From assembly GCF_014650675.1 (NCBI RefSeq), contig NZ_BMVK01000010.1:186001-250000 (forward strand): a stretch of 64,000 bases of DNA, in the 5' to 3' direction. This DNA comes from Streptomyces anulatus. Lineage in GTDB: Bacteria; Actinomycetota; Actinomycetes; Streptomycetales; Streptomycetaceae. Shown here in pieces: positions 10,243 through 19,518 of this stretch. Position numbers and translations under genes: made by a program. Every line of letters starts with the position of its first letter. Position 1 is the stretch's first letter. The notes under the pieces are model-generated. The model did no database searches. It was not told the DNA's origin and saw nothing but the letters and a program-made list of their open reading frames with translations.

Positions 10243-10572
10243 CTACGCGCCGGTCGGGGCGGCCTGCTGCACGACCTCGAAGGACCACACCGTGGACCCG
10301 CTCGCCGCCGGCTTGGGGCGCTCGGCGTTCCCGGCGTCGCCGCCCTGATGGGCCGACTTCATCGGACCCTCCATCCACGCCTGGAAGGAGGCCTCGTCAC
10401 GCCAGCGGGTGTAGACGAGGTAGTCGTCCGTGCCCTCGACGGGCCGGAGCAGCTCGAACCACTCGAATCCGTCGGAGCCCTCCACGGCATGGGCCCGGGA
10501 GGCGAAGCGCTTCTCCAGCGTCTCGCGTTGTTCCTGGGGGACGGTCAGCACATTGATCTTGACTACGCTCAT
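10243..10572 (-). CDS. Antibiotic biosynthesis monooxygenase (ABM) domain protein
   Basis: A 109-residue protein with the small alpha/beta ferredoxin-like fold of ABM/heme-degrading monooxygenases: an N-terminal strand (VVKINVLTV), then a helix with RETLEKRF, then GFEWFELLRP and YLVYTRWRDEASFQAW. Members are heme-degrading or quinone-forming monooxygenases, or proteins of unknown role. Its ATG overlaps the TGA of the upstream histidine kinase by four bases (ATGA), so it is translationally coupled and is the last gene of a regulator-kinase-ABM operon. Substrate unknown. Confidence 0.8.
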   Translation of the reverse strand: MSVVKINVLTVPQEQRETLEKRFASRAHAVEGSDGFEWFELLRPVEGTDDYLVYTRWRDEASFQAWMEGPMKSAHQGGDAGNAERPKPAASGSTVWSFEVVQQAAPTGA

Positions 10573-11693
10573 GACTCCATCCTGCCGTACGACGTCCGGA
10601 CTCCGTCGGCGGGCGGGTCCGTCGCGGGGAGTTCCACCGTGATGAGGATGCCGCCGTCCGGGCGCGGGGCGAGGGTGAGCGTTCCGTCGTGTGCGCGGGT
10701 GATGGTCTTGACGATGGCCAGGCCGAGGCCGACTCCGGCGTGGTGGGTGCGCAACCGTTCGGCTCCGCGACGGAACGGTTCGGTGAGCGTCGCGACCAGC
10801 TGCGGGGTGACCTTCGCACCGGTGTTCTCGACCGTGAGCACCACGGTCTCCCGGCGCACGCCGGTGGTGACCCGGACGGTGCCCTGTTCGGGCAGATTGT
10901 GGACGATCGCGTTGTGCACGAGGTTCGTGGTCAGCTGCAGCAGCAGCGCAGGCGACCCGGTCGCGCGGGCGATCTCGCCGCGTGTCTCGACGGTGACACC
11001 ATGTTCCTCCGCGAGAGGGAGGAGGGTCTCGGCGGCCTCTTCCGCCAGCAGCGACAGGTCGACACGTTCTCGGGTGAAGGAACGCCGGTCGGCACGGCTG
11101 AGCACGAGCAGCGCCTCAGTGAGATCGATCGCCCGGCCGTTGACGGCGTACAGACGGTCGATGATCTCGTCGGTGTCACGGTTCGGATCGGTCCGGGCCA
11201 CTTCGAGAAGCGTCTTCGAGATCGCCAGCGGGGTGCGCAGCTCATGGGAGGCGTTGGCCGCGAACCTCTCCTGTTCGGCGACGTGCGCTTCGAGCCGGGC
11301 GAGCATCGTGTCGAAGGCGTCGGCGAGTTCCCGGAACTCGTCCCGGCGGCCCGGCAGCCGGATCCGGTGGGAGAGCGACCCGTGCGTGGCCGCGCGGGTG
11401 GCTTCGGTGATCCGGGTCAGAGGGGCGAGCATACGGCCGGCGAGGACCCAGCCGCCCAGGAGACCGAAGACGAGAAGGACCGCCAGTACGGTGGCCGCCG
11501 CCGGGGCGAACGTGTACGCGAGGAGCTGACGGTTGGGATTCTCGTGGAGCATCCGCTTGTCCCAGTCGTCGGGAACGTACTCCAGGAGGAACACCCACAC
11601 CGCTGTGAGCAGCAGGATGCCGGCGACCATGAGGAATCCGGCGTAGCTGAGGGTGAGTTTGAGGCGGACGCTCAGCCCGGGCCGCCTAGCCAC
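10569..11693 (-). CDS. Two-component sensor histidine kinase
   Basis: About 374 residues from the GTG at 11691-11693, which overlaps the stop of the response regulator gene by eight bases. Order: short cytoplasmic start, TM1 (FLMVAGILLLTAVWVFL), an extracytoplasmic loop of only about 35 residues, TM2 (TVLAVLLVFGLLGGWVLAG), HAMP linker, HisKA box (NASHELRTPL, phosphoacceptor His), and HATPase with N-box NLVHNAIVHN and G-box GVGLGLAIVK. The tiny sensor loop suggests intramembrane or cell-envelope sensing; that is inference. The longer in-frame start at 11885 lies inside the response regulator gene and is rejected. The partner is the upstream OmpR-family regulator; VanY is encoded divergently. 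Confidence 0.93.
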   Translation of the reverse strand: MARRPGLSVRLKLTLSYAGFLMVAGILLLTAVWVFLLEYVPDDWDKRMLHENPNRQLLAYTFAPAAATVLAVLLVFGLLGGWVLAGRMLAPLTRITEATRAATHGSLSHRIRLPGRRDEFRELADAFDTMLARLEAHVAEQERFAANASHELRTPLAISKTLLEVARTDPNRDTDEIIDRLYAVNGRAIDLTEALLVLSRADRRSFTRERVDLSLLAEEAAETLLPLAEEHGVTVETRGEIARATGSPALLLQLTTNLVHNAIVHNLPEQGTVRVTTGVRRETVVLTVENTGAKVTPQLVATLTEPFRRGAERLRTHHAGVGLGLAIVKTITRAHDGTLTLAPRPDGGILITVELPATDPPADGVRTSYGRMES

Positions 11694-12384
11694 GGTCCCC
11701 TCCGTCGCCGTGACCGCTGCCGGACGCCGTGCCGATGCGGTAGCCGACGCCCGGCACGGTGGCGATGATCCACGGTTCGCCGAGGCGCTTGCGCAGAGCC
11801 GAGACGGTGATGCGTACGGCGTTGGTGAACGGGTCGGCGTTCTCGTCCCACGCGCGTTCCAGGAGCTCTTCGGCGCTGACGACACCGCCGTCGGCGGCGA
11901 CGAGGACGTCGAGTACCGCGAACTGCTTTCTGGTCAGCGCGACGTAGCGGCCGTCCCGGTAGACCTCTCTGCGGAACGTGTCCAGCCGCAGACCCGCGAT
12001 CTCCCGCACGGGGGGTCTGCTGTGGGCGCGTCTGCGGTCGAGCGCTCTGAGCCTGAGCACGAGTTCCCGGAGATCGAAGGGCTTCGTGAGGTAGTCGTCG
12101 GCGCCGAGCCCGAATCCGGAGGCCTTGTCGTCGAGGCGGTCGGCCGCCGTGAGCATGAGGATCGGCATGCCACTGCCGGAGGCGACGATGTGTTCGGCGA
12201 TCTCGTCGCCGGACGGCCCGGGGACGTCGCGGTCCAGGACGGCGATGTCGTAGGTGTTGACGCTCAGCAGCTCCAGGGCGGTGTCGCCGTCACCCGCGAT
12301 GTCCGCCGCGATCGCTTCGAGGCGCAGGCCGTCGCGGACGGCTTCTGCCAGATACGGTTCGTCCTCGACGATCAGCACGCGCAT
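11686..12384 (-). CDS. OmpR-family response regulator
   Basis: A 232-residue regulator. The receiver domain (1-115) has the acidic pocket (VEDEP), phosphoacceptor Asp in AVLDRD, Thr in MLTAAD and Lys in LTKPF. The C-terminal winged-helix DNA-binding domain carries LTRKQFAVLDVL and VRITVSALRKRLG. It is first gene of the regulator-kinase-ABM operon. The 87-bp divergent space to the VanY gene contains an imperfect inverted repeat (CGGCAC at 12402-12407, GTGCCG at 12437-12442) that could be its site. The pairing with a VanY-type peptidase resembles VanRS-type loci, but no vanHAX genes are present. Confidence 0.93.
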   Translation of the reverse strand: MRVLIVEDEPYLAEAVRDGLRLEAIAADIAGDGDTALELLSVNTYDIAVLDRDVPGPSGDEIAEHIVASGSGMPILMLTAADRLDDKASGFGLGADDYLTKPFDLRELVLRLRALDRRRAHSRPPVREIAGLRLDTFRREVYRDGRYVALTRKQFAVLDVLVAADGGVVSAEELLERAWDENADPFTNAVRITVSALRKRLGEPWIIATVPGVGYRIGTASGSGHGDGGDRG

Positions 12385-12471
12385 GGTCCGATGCTACGAG
12401 TCGGCACATATCGTCGGCGTATCGAAAACCGCATACGTGCCGGCAACACCGCACTGCCTTGACTCGGCGGT

Positions 12472-13152
12472 ATGACTCGACCACCGCCGTCAGTGCGAAC
12501 GACACCCCGCCGGACGCGCAGGCCCCTTGTCGTCGGCGCGGTAGCCGTCATGGCAGCGATCGCGGCAGCCCTCGGCCACGCCCTGCTGAACGCTTCGCCG
12601 GCACCGTCGCCCTGGGCCTCGCCGCGCTCCCCGTCCGCCGCGCCCTCCCAGGCGCCGGCACCCTTGCCCCCTCTTCACCGTGAACTCCGTGGAACGCCGG
12701 GAGAGGCCGACGGGGTCGTCCCCGACGGCGTGACGGTGCTCGACGACGGGATCCCGGCCGTCGCCAACCTCGAAGCGAACCTGCTCGAAGCCCTCCGCCG
12801 GGCGGCACGGGAGGGAGCGGACGACGGCGTCGAGCTCTCCGTCAACAGCGGCTGGCGATCACCGGAGTATCAGAATCAGCTGCTCCGCAAGGCGGTCGCG
12901 AAGTACGGGTCCGAGGCCGAGGCCGCCCGATGGGTGGCCACCGCGAAGACCTCTCCGCACGTGTCGGGGGACGCGGTCGACATCGGGCCGGCCGACGCGG
13001 CGGAGTGGCTGTCCGAGCACGGCGCCGGATACGGACTGTGCCAGATCTACCGGAACGAACCCTGGCACTACGAGCTGCGCACGGAAGCGATCGACCGGGG
13101 CTGTCCGCGCAGGTACGCCGACCCCACCCAGGACCCGAGGATGCGACCGTGA
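12472..13152 (+). CDS. VanY-type D-alanyl-D-alanine carboxypeptidase (peptidase M15B)
   Basis: A 226-residue protein with an N-terminal membrane anchor or signal segment (PLVVGAVAVMAAIAAALGHALL), a Pro/Ser/Ala-rich linker and a VanY catalytic domain. Zinc and catalytic motifs are visible: SPHVSGDAVDIG (HxxGxAxD) and EPWHYE. The family removes the terminal D-Ala from peptidoglycan stem peptides or precursors outside the membrane, and can lower the vancomycin target. It is divergent from the two-component operon, which probably regulates it (inference). Its TGA overlaps a possible GTG of the next gene. Confidence 0.9.
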   Translation: MTRPPPSVRTTPRRTRRPLVVGAVAVMAAIAAALGHALLNASPAPSPWASPRSPSAAPSQAPAPLPPLHRELRGTPGEADGVVPDGVTVLDDGIPAVANLEANLLEALRRAAREGADDGVELSVNSGWRSPEYQNQLLRKAVAKYGSEAEAARWVATAKTSPHVSGDAVDIGPADAAEWLSEHGAGYGLCQIYRNEPWHYELRTEAIDRGCPRRYADPTQDPRMRP

Positions 13153-13175
13153 CCGGCAGCGAGCGAGGACAGACG

Positions 13176-14270
13176 ATGACACAGGTGGACACGGCCGGGA
13201 CCGCACAGGGCGATCTGGACACGGCCGGGACCGCGCAGGGCGGCGCCGGCCTCCCGGATGCGGGCCCCGGGGAGAACGGCCCCGGGCGCACCGGCGCGCG
13301 GACGGGCCCCTGGAAGCGTGGCCGGGTGCTCGCGGCGGTGGCGTTGCTGCTGGGCCTGTTCCTGCTGCTGCACGCGAGCATCCCGAACCGGGTCGGGAAC
13401 CTCGGCAGCCTGGTGGAGACCTTCCTCCCGTGGTTCGGCCTGGCCATCCCGGTACTGCTGGCCGGTGCGCTGCTGCGCCGCTCCGTCCTCGCGGTCGTCG
13501 CGCTGCTGCTGCCGGCCGTCGTATGGCTGAACCTCTTCGGCGGGCTGCTCACCGACAAGTCCCACCCGGGCGGCGACCTCACCGTGGTCAGCCACAACGT
13601 CGGCGCCGACAACCCCGACGCGGTGGGCACCGCCCGCGCCCTGGCCGCCTCCGGTGCGGACGTGCTGGCACTCGAAGAGCTGGACCCGCGGGCTCTGCGA
13701 ACGTACGAGAAGGAGCTGGCGGCGGCGTACCCCCACCACGAGGTGCTGGGCACGGTCGGGGTGTGGAGCAGGCTGCCGCTGTCGGACACCCGGACGGTCG
13801 ACGTCGAGATGGACGCGGGGCCGCTGGGGGACGCGAAGCCCGCCGACGTCAAGCTGGGGTACAACCGGGGGCTGCGAACCACGGTGGCCACGGACCACGG
13901 GCCCCTGGCGGTGTACGTGGCGCACCTCGGGTCCGTACGGGTGAACCCCAGGGCGGGCCTCTCCTCGGGCCGGCGGGACGCCGGCGCACAGGCGCTCGGC
14001 CGGGCCGTCGCCGCCGAGCGGAACGAGCGGGTGGTGCTGCTCGGCGATCTGAACGGCACGGTGGACGACCGCGCGTACAAGGACATCACCTCGCGGATGC
14101 GCTCGGCGCAGGAGGCGGCCGGCGACGGGTTCGGCTTCAGCTGGCCCGCCACGTTCCCGGTGGTGCGGATCGACCAGATCCTGGTCCGGGGCGTGGAGCC
14201 GGAGAGCTCATGGGTACTGCCCGCGACCGGCAGCGACCACCTCCCGGTCGCGGCCCGCATCAGCTGGTGA
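13176..14270 (+). CDS. Membrane-anchored endonuclease/exonuclease/phosphatase-family protein
   Basis: About 364 residues. The N-terminus is hydrophilic and contains an internal duplication (DTAGTAQG twice). Three closely spaced transmembrane helices follow (about 48-65, 80-100, 102-122), then an extracytoplasmic EEP-fold domain: VVSHNVGADN, LEELDPR, GDLNG, and SDHLPV at the C-terminus. The fold covers DNases, sphingomyelinases and phosphodiesterases; the substrate cannot be assigned. The ATG at 13176 has a good ribosome site (GAGGA); a GTG at 13149 overlapping the VanY stop is the alternative and would couple the two genes. A cell-envelope role next to VanY is inference. Confidence 0.85.
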   Translation: MTQVDTAGTAQGDLDTAGTAQGGAGLPDAGPGENGPGRTGARTGPWKRGRVLAAVALLLGLFLLLHASIPNRVGNLGSLVETFLPWFGLAIPVLLAGALLRRSVLAVVALLLPAVVWLNLFGGLLTDKSHPGGDLTVVSHNVGADNPDAVGTARALAASGADVLALEELDPRALRTYEKELAAAYPHHEVLGTVGVWSRLPLSDTRTVDVEMDAGPLGDAKPADVKLGYNRGLRTTVATDHGPLAVYVAHLGSVRVNPRAGLSSGRRDAGAQALGRAVAAERNERVVLLGDLNGTVDDRAYKDITSRMRSAQEAAGDGFGFSWPATFPVVRIDQILVRGVEPESSWVLPATGSDHLPVAARISW

Positions 14271-14278
14271 TCACCGCG

Positions 14279-14306
14279 GAGGGCTCCGGACCCGTCCGGA
14301 GCCCTC
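14279..14306 (+). terminator. Hairpin terminator after the EEP gene
   Basis: Perfect 13-bp arms GAGGGCTCCGGAC / GTCCGGAGCCCTC with a two-base centre begin nine bases after the stop codon at 14270. Confidence 0.75.
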
Positions 14307-14353
14307 CCGCTCCGCATCGGGCCGGGCGACCGGACCCTCCGCGTCCTGCTGCC

Positions 14354-14381
14354 GTTCACCCTCCGCCGGGGGAGGGTGAAC
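14354..14381. other. Perfect hairpin preceding the riboswitch
   Basis: GTTCACCCTCC and GGAGGGTGAAC form an 11-bp perfect inverted repeat with a six-base loop, ending just before the cobalamin riboswitch. It may be a second terminator insulating the B12 operon, or an operator. The rest of 14307-14353 shows nothing distinct. Confidence 0.55.
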
Positions 14382-14387
14382 GCACGC

Positions 14388-14510
14388 GCTAGGCTGCGTT
14401 CCGCCACGGGGGAAGTCCGGTCGAATTCCGGCGCTGACCCGCAACGGTAGACGGAGCCTTTTGGGTTCCGTGAGCCCGATCACCCGCGGCGGAGAAGGCT
14501 CCTGACGATT
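14388..14510 (+). promoter_or_regulatory. Cobalamin (adenosylcobalamin) riboswitch
   Basis: The leader has the conserved core in order: CCACGGGGGAAGTCCGGT, then AATTCCGGCGCTGACCCGCA (B12 box), then a variable arm (GACGGAGCC...GGGTTCCGT) and GAGCCCGATCACCCGC, with GGCGGAG closing. It lies about 100 bases upstream of a BtuC-like permease. Binding of coenzyme B12 is expected to sequester the translation start or terminate transcription of the importer operon. Boundaries are approximate. Confidence 0.88.
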
Positions 14511-14606
14511 CGCCGTGGACTGCGAACGGGCGCTGCGCGGGGCGGCCGCCGTCCGGGGCCGCTCCTCATCGCGCGACGCACGGCCCGAGGCGAAAGCGAC
14601 CGGCCT

Positions 14607-15715
14607 GTGGCCACGTCTCTCGACCGCATACCCTCCAAGCCGTCGCGCCCCGCGCCGGGTGGCACCGGACCTGCGCCACCCCGGCGCGTGCCCCTGCCGT
14701 TGCTCCTGGCCGGCCTGTGTCTGGCCCTGCCCCTCTCGCTCGTCTGCGGGGCGGCACTCGGGGCGTCGGGGCTCTCCTGGGCGGAGGTGACGCGCTACCT
14801 GTGGGCAGGGCTGACCGGCGGAGCCATCGGCCCCGACGAGGTCCCGGCCTACACCATCGTCTGGGAACTACGCCTGCCACGAGCCGTGCTGGCCGCCGTC
14901 GTCGGGGCCGGCCTGTCCGCCATCGGCGTCGCCGTCCAGGCCATGGTGCGCAACGCGCTCGCCGACCCGTTCGTGCTCGGCATCTCCTCGGGCGCGGCGG
15001 TCGGCGCCAACGCCGTCCTCATCTTCGGGGCCATGGGGGCGCTGGGCATCTGGGCCCTGTCCACGGCGGCGTTCCTCTCCGCACTCCTGGCCATGCTGCT
15101 CGTGTACGCGGTCGCCCGCACCGAACGCGGACTGACCCCGCTGCGGCTCGTCCTGACGGGGACCGCGATGTACTACGGCTTCTCGGCCGTCACCACGTTC
15201 ATGGTGTTCGCGGCCGAGCGCGGGGAAGCGGCCCGCTCCGCGATGATGTGGCTGCTCGGCAGCCTGAGCGGAGCCAACTGGGCGGCCGTGCCGATCGCCG
15301 CCGGTGCCGTTCTCGCCGGCCTCGCACACCTCGGCTGGTCGGCACGGCGCCTGAACGCCCTCGCCATGGGGGACGAGACCGCCGCCGCGCTCGGGGTCGA
15401 TCCCGGAAGACTGCGCAAGGAGCTCTTCCTCGTCTCCGCGGCCGTCACCGGAGCGGTCGTCGCGGTGAGCGGGGCGATCGGCTTCGTCGGCCTGATGGTC
15501 CCTCATGCCGCGCGGATGCTGGTCGGCGCCGACCACCGACGGCTCCTGGCCGTCGCCCCCCTCGCGGGAGCCGTCCTGCTGATCTGGGTCGACATTCTCT
15601 CGCGCGTGGTGCTGGCACCGGCCGAGCTGCCGGTGGGCGTCCTCACCGCGGTCATCGGCGTTCCCTGCTTCCTCCTCCTCATGCGCAGGCGCGCCTACTC
15701 CTTCGGAGGCATCTG

Positions 15716-15716
<1 letters not shown>
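14607..15716 (+). CDS. btuC: FecCD/BtuC-family ABC importer permease, probable cobalamin uptake
   Basis: A 369-residue polytopic protein with about ten hydrophobic helices. It has family signatures such as LRLPRAVLAAVVGAGLSAIGVAVQ near the start, NALADPFVLGISSGA, and a C-terminal GFVGLMVPHAARMLVG cytoplasmic segment that docks the ATPase. The GTG start at 14607 follows the riboswitch leader. It is the first gene of a permease-ATPase-binding protein operon, and its TGA overlaps the next ATG by one base. The family covers ferric siderophores, heme and B12; the riboswitch makes B12 or a precursor the likely cargo. Confidence 0.9.
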
Positions 15717-16498
<782 letters not shown>

Positions 16499-16514
16499 AG
16501 GAGCCCCGACCACC

Positions 16515-17537
16515 ATGCTCAACCTCCTGCGTCCCGCAGCCCTCGTGCTCGCGGCCGCCGTGGCCCTCACCGGCTGCGGAGCGGACGTCACCTCACAGGC
16601 CGACGGGAAGGACCGCACGTCCGAGGACGACCGCCACTACCCGGTGACCGTGGAGAACTGCGGGGAGAAGAAGACGTACGACAAGGCCCCGCAGCGCGTC
16701 GTCACCAACGACACGGGCATCACCGAGATCATGTTCGCCCTCGGACTCGAGGACCACATGGCCGGGTACGTCATGCCCGACGACAAGGGCGACATGACGT
16801 CCGTCCCCTGGAAGGACGGCTACAAGAAGACCAAGTGGCTCTCCAAGGAGCGGATCAACAAGGAACTGGTCCTCGACGCCCGCGCCGACCTGGTCTTCGC
16901 CGGCTGGAACTACGGATTCAACGAGGGGGAGGGCTTCACCCCCGCCGAACTGGAGCGCGTGGGCATCGACTCGTACCTGCTCAGCGAGTCGTGCCGCAAC
17001 GGGCAGGGCAAGGCCCGCGGAGTCATGCCCCCGCTCGAAGCGCTCTACACCGACCTGCGGAACCTCGGAGAGATCTTCGACGTCGAGGACCGGGCGGACA
17101 CCCTCATCACGTCGTTCCGCAAGGAGGTCGCCGACGCACGGGCGAAGGCGGCCGAGGGCGGCGACCGCCTCCGTGTCTTCCTGTACGACGACGGGAAGGA
17201 CAAACCGCTGACCTCGGGCGCGTACGCCGGACCGCACGACATCATCACCAAGGCCGGCGGCGACCACATCATGAAGGACCTCAAGGACAGCTGGACGACG
17301 GTGGGCTGGGAGACCGTGGTCGACCGGGATCCCGAGGTCATCGTCATCAACAACTACGGTGACACCGGAGCGGACGAGAAGCGGAGGTTCCTGAAGTCCT
17401 ACAAGCCGCTCGCCGGCGTATCCGCGATTCGGAATGATCGGATCGTCGTTCTCGACTACGTGGATCTGGTCGAGAGCCCGCGCAATCCCGCGGCCATCAG
17501 CTCGCTGGCGGAGGACCTGAGGAAGTTCGCCCGGTAG
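16515..17537 (+). CDS. btuF: Substrate-binding lipoprotein of the cobalamin-type importer
   Basis: A 340-residue class III binding protein. It has a lipoprotein signal (ALVLAAAVALTGC, lipobox cysteine near residue 23), then a two-lobed domain with VENCGEKKTYDKAPQRVVTND, GITEIMFALGLEDHMAGYV and a long linking helix (residues about 190-210). It lies 16 bases after the ATPase gene, with ribosome site GAAGGAG. It captures the ligand outside the membrane for BtuCD. By itself it resembles iron-siderophore binding proteins; the B12 assignment rests on the riboswitch. Its stop is only 12 bases from the convergent Sir2 gene. Confidence 0.88.
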   Translation: MLNLLRPAALVLAAAVALTGCGADVTSQADGKDRTSEDDRHYPVTVENCGEKKTYDKAPQRVVTNDTGITEIMFALGLEDHMAGYVMPDDKGDMTSVPWKDGYKKTKWLSKERINKELVLDARADLVFAGWNYGFNEGEGFTPAELERVGIDSYLLSESCRNGQGKARGVMPPLEALYTDLRNLGEIFDVEDRADTLITSFRKEVADARAKAAEGGDRLRVFLYDDGKDKPLTSGAYAGPHDIITKAGGDHIMKDLKDSWTTVGWETVVDRDPEVIVINNYGDTGADEKRRFLKSYKPLAGVSAIRNDRIVVLDYVDLVESPRNPAAISSLAEDLRKFAR

Positions 17538-17549
17538 CGCCCCGCCGGC

Positions 17550-18455
17550 TCACCCGGGCCCGGTCGTCCCGTCGTCGACGGGAACGCCGAGCCGGCCGGC
17601 CGCGGCGGTGAGGGCGTCACCCAGCGGGAGGCCGATACGGGTCAGGGCGTGCCGGTCGCCGCGGGTGGGGTCCCGGTTGACGATCAGCACCGGCACTCCG
17701 GCCCGGTCGGCCTGGCGGACGAACCGGAGCCCGGACATCACCGTCAACGAGGAGCCCAGGACCAGCAGGGTGCGCGCCCCGCGGACCAGTTCGCGGCAGT
17801 GCTCGACCCGCTGCGGGGGCACGGCCTCGCCGAAGAACACCACGTCCGGTTTGAGGACGCCGCCGCAGACCGCGCAGGGCACCACGCGGAAGTCCCCGAC
17901 CTGCTCGTCGGTGAGGTCGGCGTCGCCGTCCGGGTTCATCGCGGCGGCCACCGGCGCGAACCCCTCGTTGGCCTCCTCCAGCCGCAGCGCCAGCTCGGGG
18001 CGCGGGCTGAAGGCGCCGCAGGACAGACAGACGACCCGGTCCAGCCGCCCATGGAGGTCCACGACGTCCGCGCTGCCGGCGGCCTGGTGCAGGCCGTCGA
18101 CGTTCTGGGTGATTACACCCGAGAGCAGACCCCGCCGCCCGAACCCGGCCACGGCCCGGTGCCCGGCGTTGGGCCGGGCGCGGCCGAACGTGCGCCAGCC
18201 GAGATGGCTGCGCGCCCAGTACCGGCGACGGGCCGAGGCGTCGGCGGTGAAGTCCTGGTAGGTCATCGGGGTGTGGCGGCTCAGGCTCCCGCCCTCGCCC
18301 CGGTAGTCGGGGATGCCCGACTCCGTGGAGATGCCCGCACCGCTCAGGACCAGGACACCGCCACCGCGCAGCGCCTCGACGACCGGCTCCAGGTCCGTGG
18401 TGGCCGGCGGTGGCTCCTCGGCGGAGGTCCAGCTCAGGGTGGGTCGCATGCGCAT
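17550..18455 (-). CDS. Sir2-family NAD-dependent protein deacylase (sirtuin)
   Basis: A 301-residue sirtuin. NAD-binding motifs GAGISTESGIPDYRG (about 39-53) and TQNVDGLH, catalytic His in DLHGR, a zinc site of two CxxC pairs (CLSCG and CAVCGG), and GSSLTV. The family removes acetyl or other acyl groups from lysines using NAD. It stands alone between the B12 operon (convergent, 12 bases away) and the divergent protease gene. The start at 18455 gives a usual-length protein; a second ATG-like option lies two codons in (MRM). Confidence 0.93.
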   Translation of the reverse strand: MRMRPTLSWTSAEEPPPATTDLEPVVEALRGGGVLVLSGAGISTESGIPDYRGEGGSLSRHTPMTYQDFTADASARRRYWARSHLGWRTFGRARPNAGHRAVAGFGRRGLLSGVITQNVDGLHQAAGSADVVDLHGRLDRVVCLSCGAFSPRPELALRLEEANEGFAPVAAAMNPDGDADLTDEQVGDFRVVPCAVCGGVLKPDVVFFGEAVPPQRVEHCRELVRGARTLLVLGSSLTVMSGLRFVRQADRAGVPVLIVNRDPTRGDRHALTRIGLPLGDALTAAAGRLGVPVDDGTTGPG

Positions 18456-18737
18456 GCCCTCAGGGTACGGAACACGCCCCCGATGGCGACGATGCCCGGC
18501 GGCAGGGCCGCGGGGGCGACCCGATGGGGCGAAGGCCCCGGGTCCAAGATCCCGGCAGGGTGCGTTTCCGGCCTCATTTGAATGACAGGGGCATGATCAA
18601 GCCGCGATCGCGGCATAGGTTCTGCGGCCCCGGGAGGATCGGCAACCGGCCCTTGCGTCCGTACGGTTCGCGGTGACCGTCCTCCCACTCCCTCGGTTCC
18701 GCGCGGAGCCGAGCCCCCCATGAGTGAAGGGACAGCA

Positions 18738-19316
18738 ATGCTGGAATCCAGATGGCTCAAGGCAGTCGGTGTCGCCGCGGCGATCACCCTGGCCACAGCT
18801 ACGGCGGCGCAGGCCGCCCCCGCGCCGAACCCGGCGGCGGAGGGTGCGTCGGCGGTGGTGACGCTCCGGTACGACGACAGCCGGGCCGGCGGCTGGGAGG
18901 CGGAGATCGCGGCCGGGGTCGCCTCGTGGAACTCCACCGTCGACAACGTCAAGCTGGTCGAGGCCGCACCCGGCACGCGTGCCGAGATACAGATCGTGGC
19001 CACCAGCGGCTGGCCGCAGGCCACCCTCGGCCCGGTCCGGCCCGGCGGCCAGGTCAGGGTGGAACTGGGCAGCCAGGCGGTCGCCCAGGGCCACGACAAG
19101 ACCCGGATCGCCGCTCATGAGATCGGCCACAGCCTGGGGCTGCCGGACACCAAGCCCGGCCCCTGCTCCCAGCTGATGTCGGGATCCAGCGCCGGTATCA
19201 GCTGCAAGAACGCCCTGCCGAACGCGGCCGAGCAGTCCCGCGTCGAGTCCGCCTACGCGGGCGGCCTCGCCCCGCGCGTGCCGGCCGACGGGCGCGTCCT
19301 GGTGGACGCCCCGTAA
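18738..19316 (+). CDS. snpA: Snapalysin-type small neutral metalloprotease (peptidase M7), secreted
   Basis: A 192-residue preproprotein with a Sec signal (WLKAVGVAAAITLATATAAQAAPA), a short pro-segment and a compact metzincin-like domain with HEIGHSLGLPD (zinc HExxH plus third ligand Asp, characteristic of M7). Cysteines late in the chain (PGPC, ISC) can form the single disulfide of the family. The start at 18738 is chosen for its GAAGGGA ribosome site; the ATG at 18720 lacks one. The LysR activator often divergent from snpA is absent here. The upstream 18456-18737 shows no clear operator. Confidence 0.88.
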   Translation: MLESRWLKAVGVAAAITLATATAAQAAPAPNPAAEGASAVVTLRYDDSRAGGWEAEIAAGVASWNSTVDNVKLVEAAPGTRAEIQIVATSGWPQATLGPVRPGGQVRVELGSQAVAQGHDKTRIAAHEIGHSLGLPDTKPGPCSQLMSGSSAGISCKNALPNAAEQSRVESAYAGGLAPRVPADGRVLVDAP

Positions 19317-19365
19317 CCGGTCGTACGGGACACACGAGGTGCCGGCCTCGTCCTGAACCGGCGCT

Positions 19366-19419
19366 CGGTCACCCCGTTCCCGGCCGGCCCGCCGCCGGAA
19401 CCCGGGAACGGGGTGACCG
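19366..19419. terminator. Long perfect hairpin between convergent genes
   Basis: CGGTCACCCCGTTCCCGG (19366-19383) and its exact complement (19402-19419) form an 18-bp stem with an 18-base loop between the snapalysin gene and the convergent SGNH hydrolase gene. A bidirectional terminator is the simplest reading. Confidence 0.8.
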
Positions 19420-19518
19420 GTTCCCCTGTTCCGTGCCCACCCGAAACGGAGGTGCGGACGGGGCGCGGACGGCTCACCGCTCCTGCGCGCCCGTGCGGGC
19501 GTCGGTTCCGCCCCGGCG

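Noticed and set aside
11694..11885. Upstream extension of the histidine kinase to 11885
   Set aside because: The extra 64 residues overlap the response regulator gene in another frame and look like antisense-type Arg/Ser-rich sequence; the GTG at 11693 has a normal overlap.
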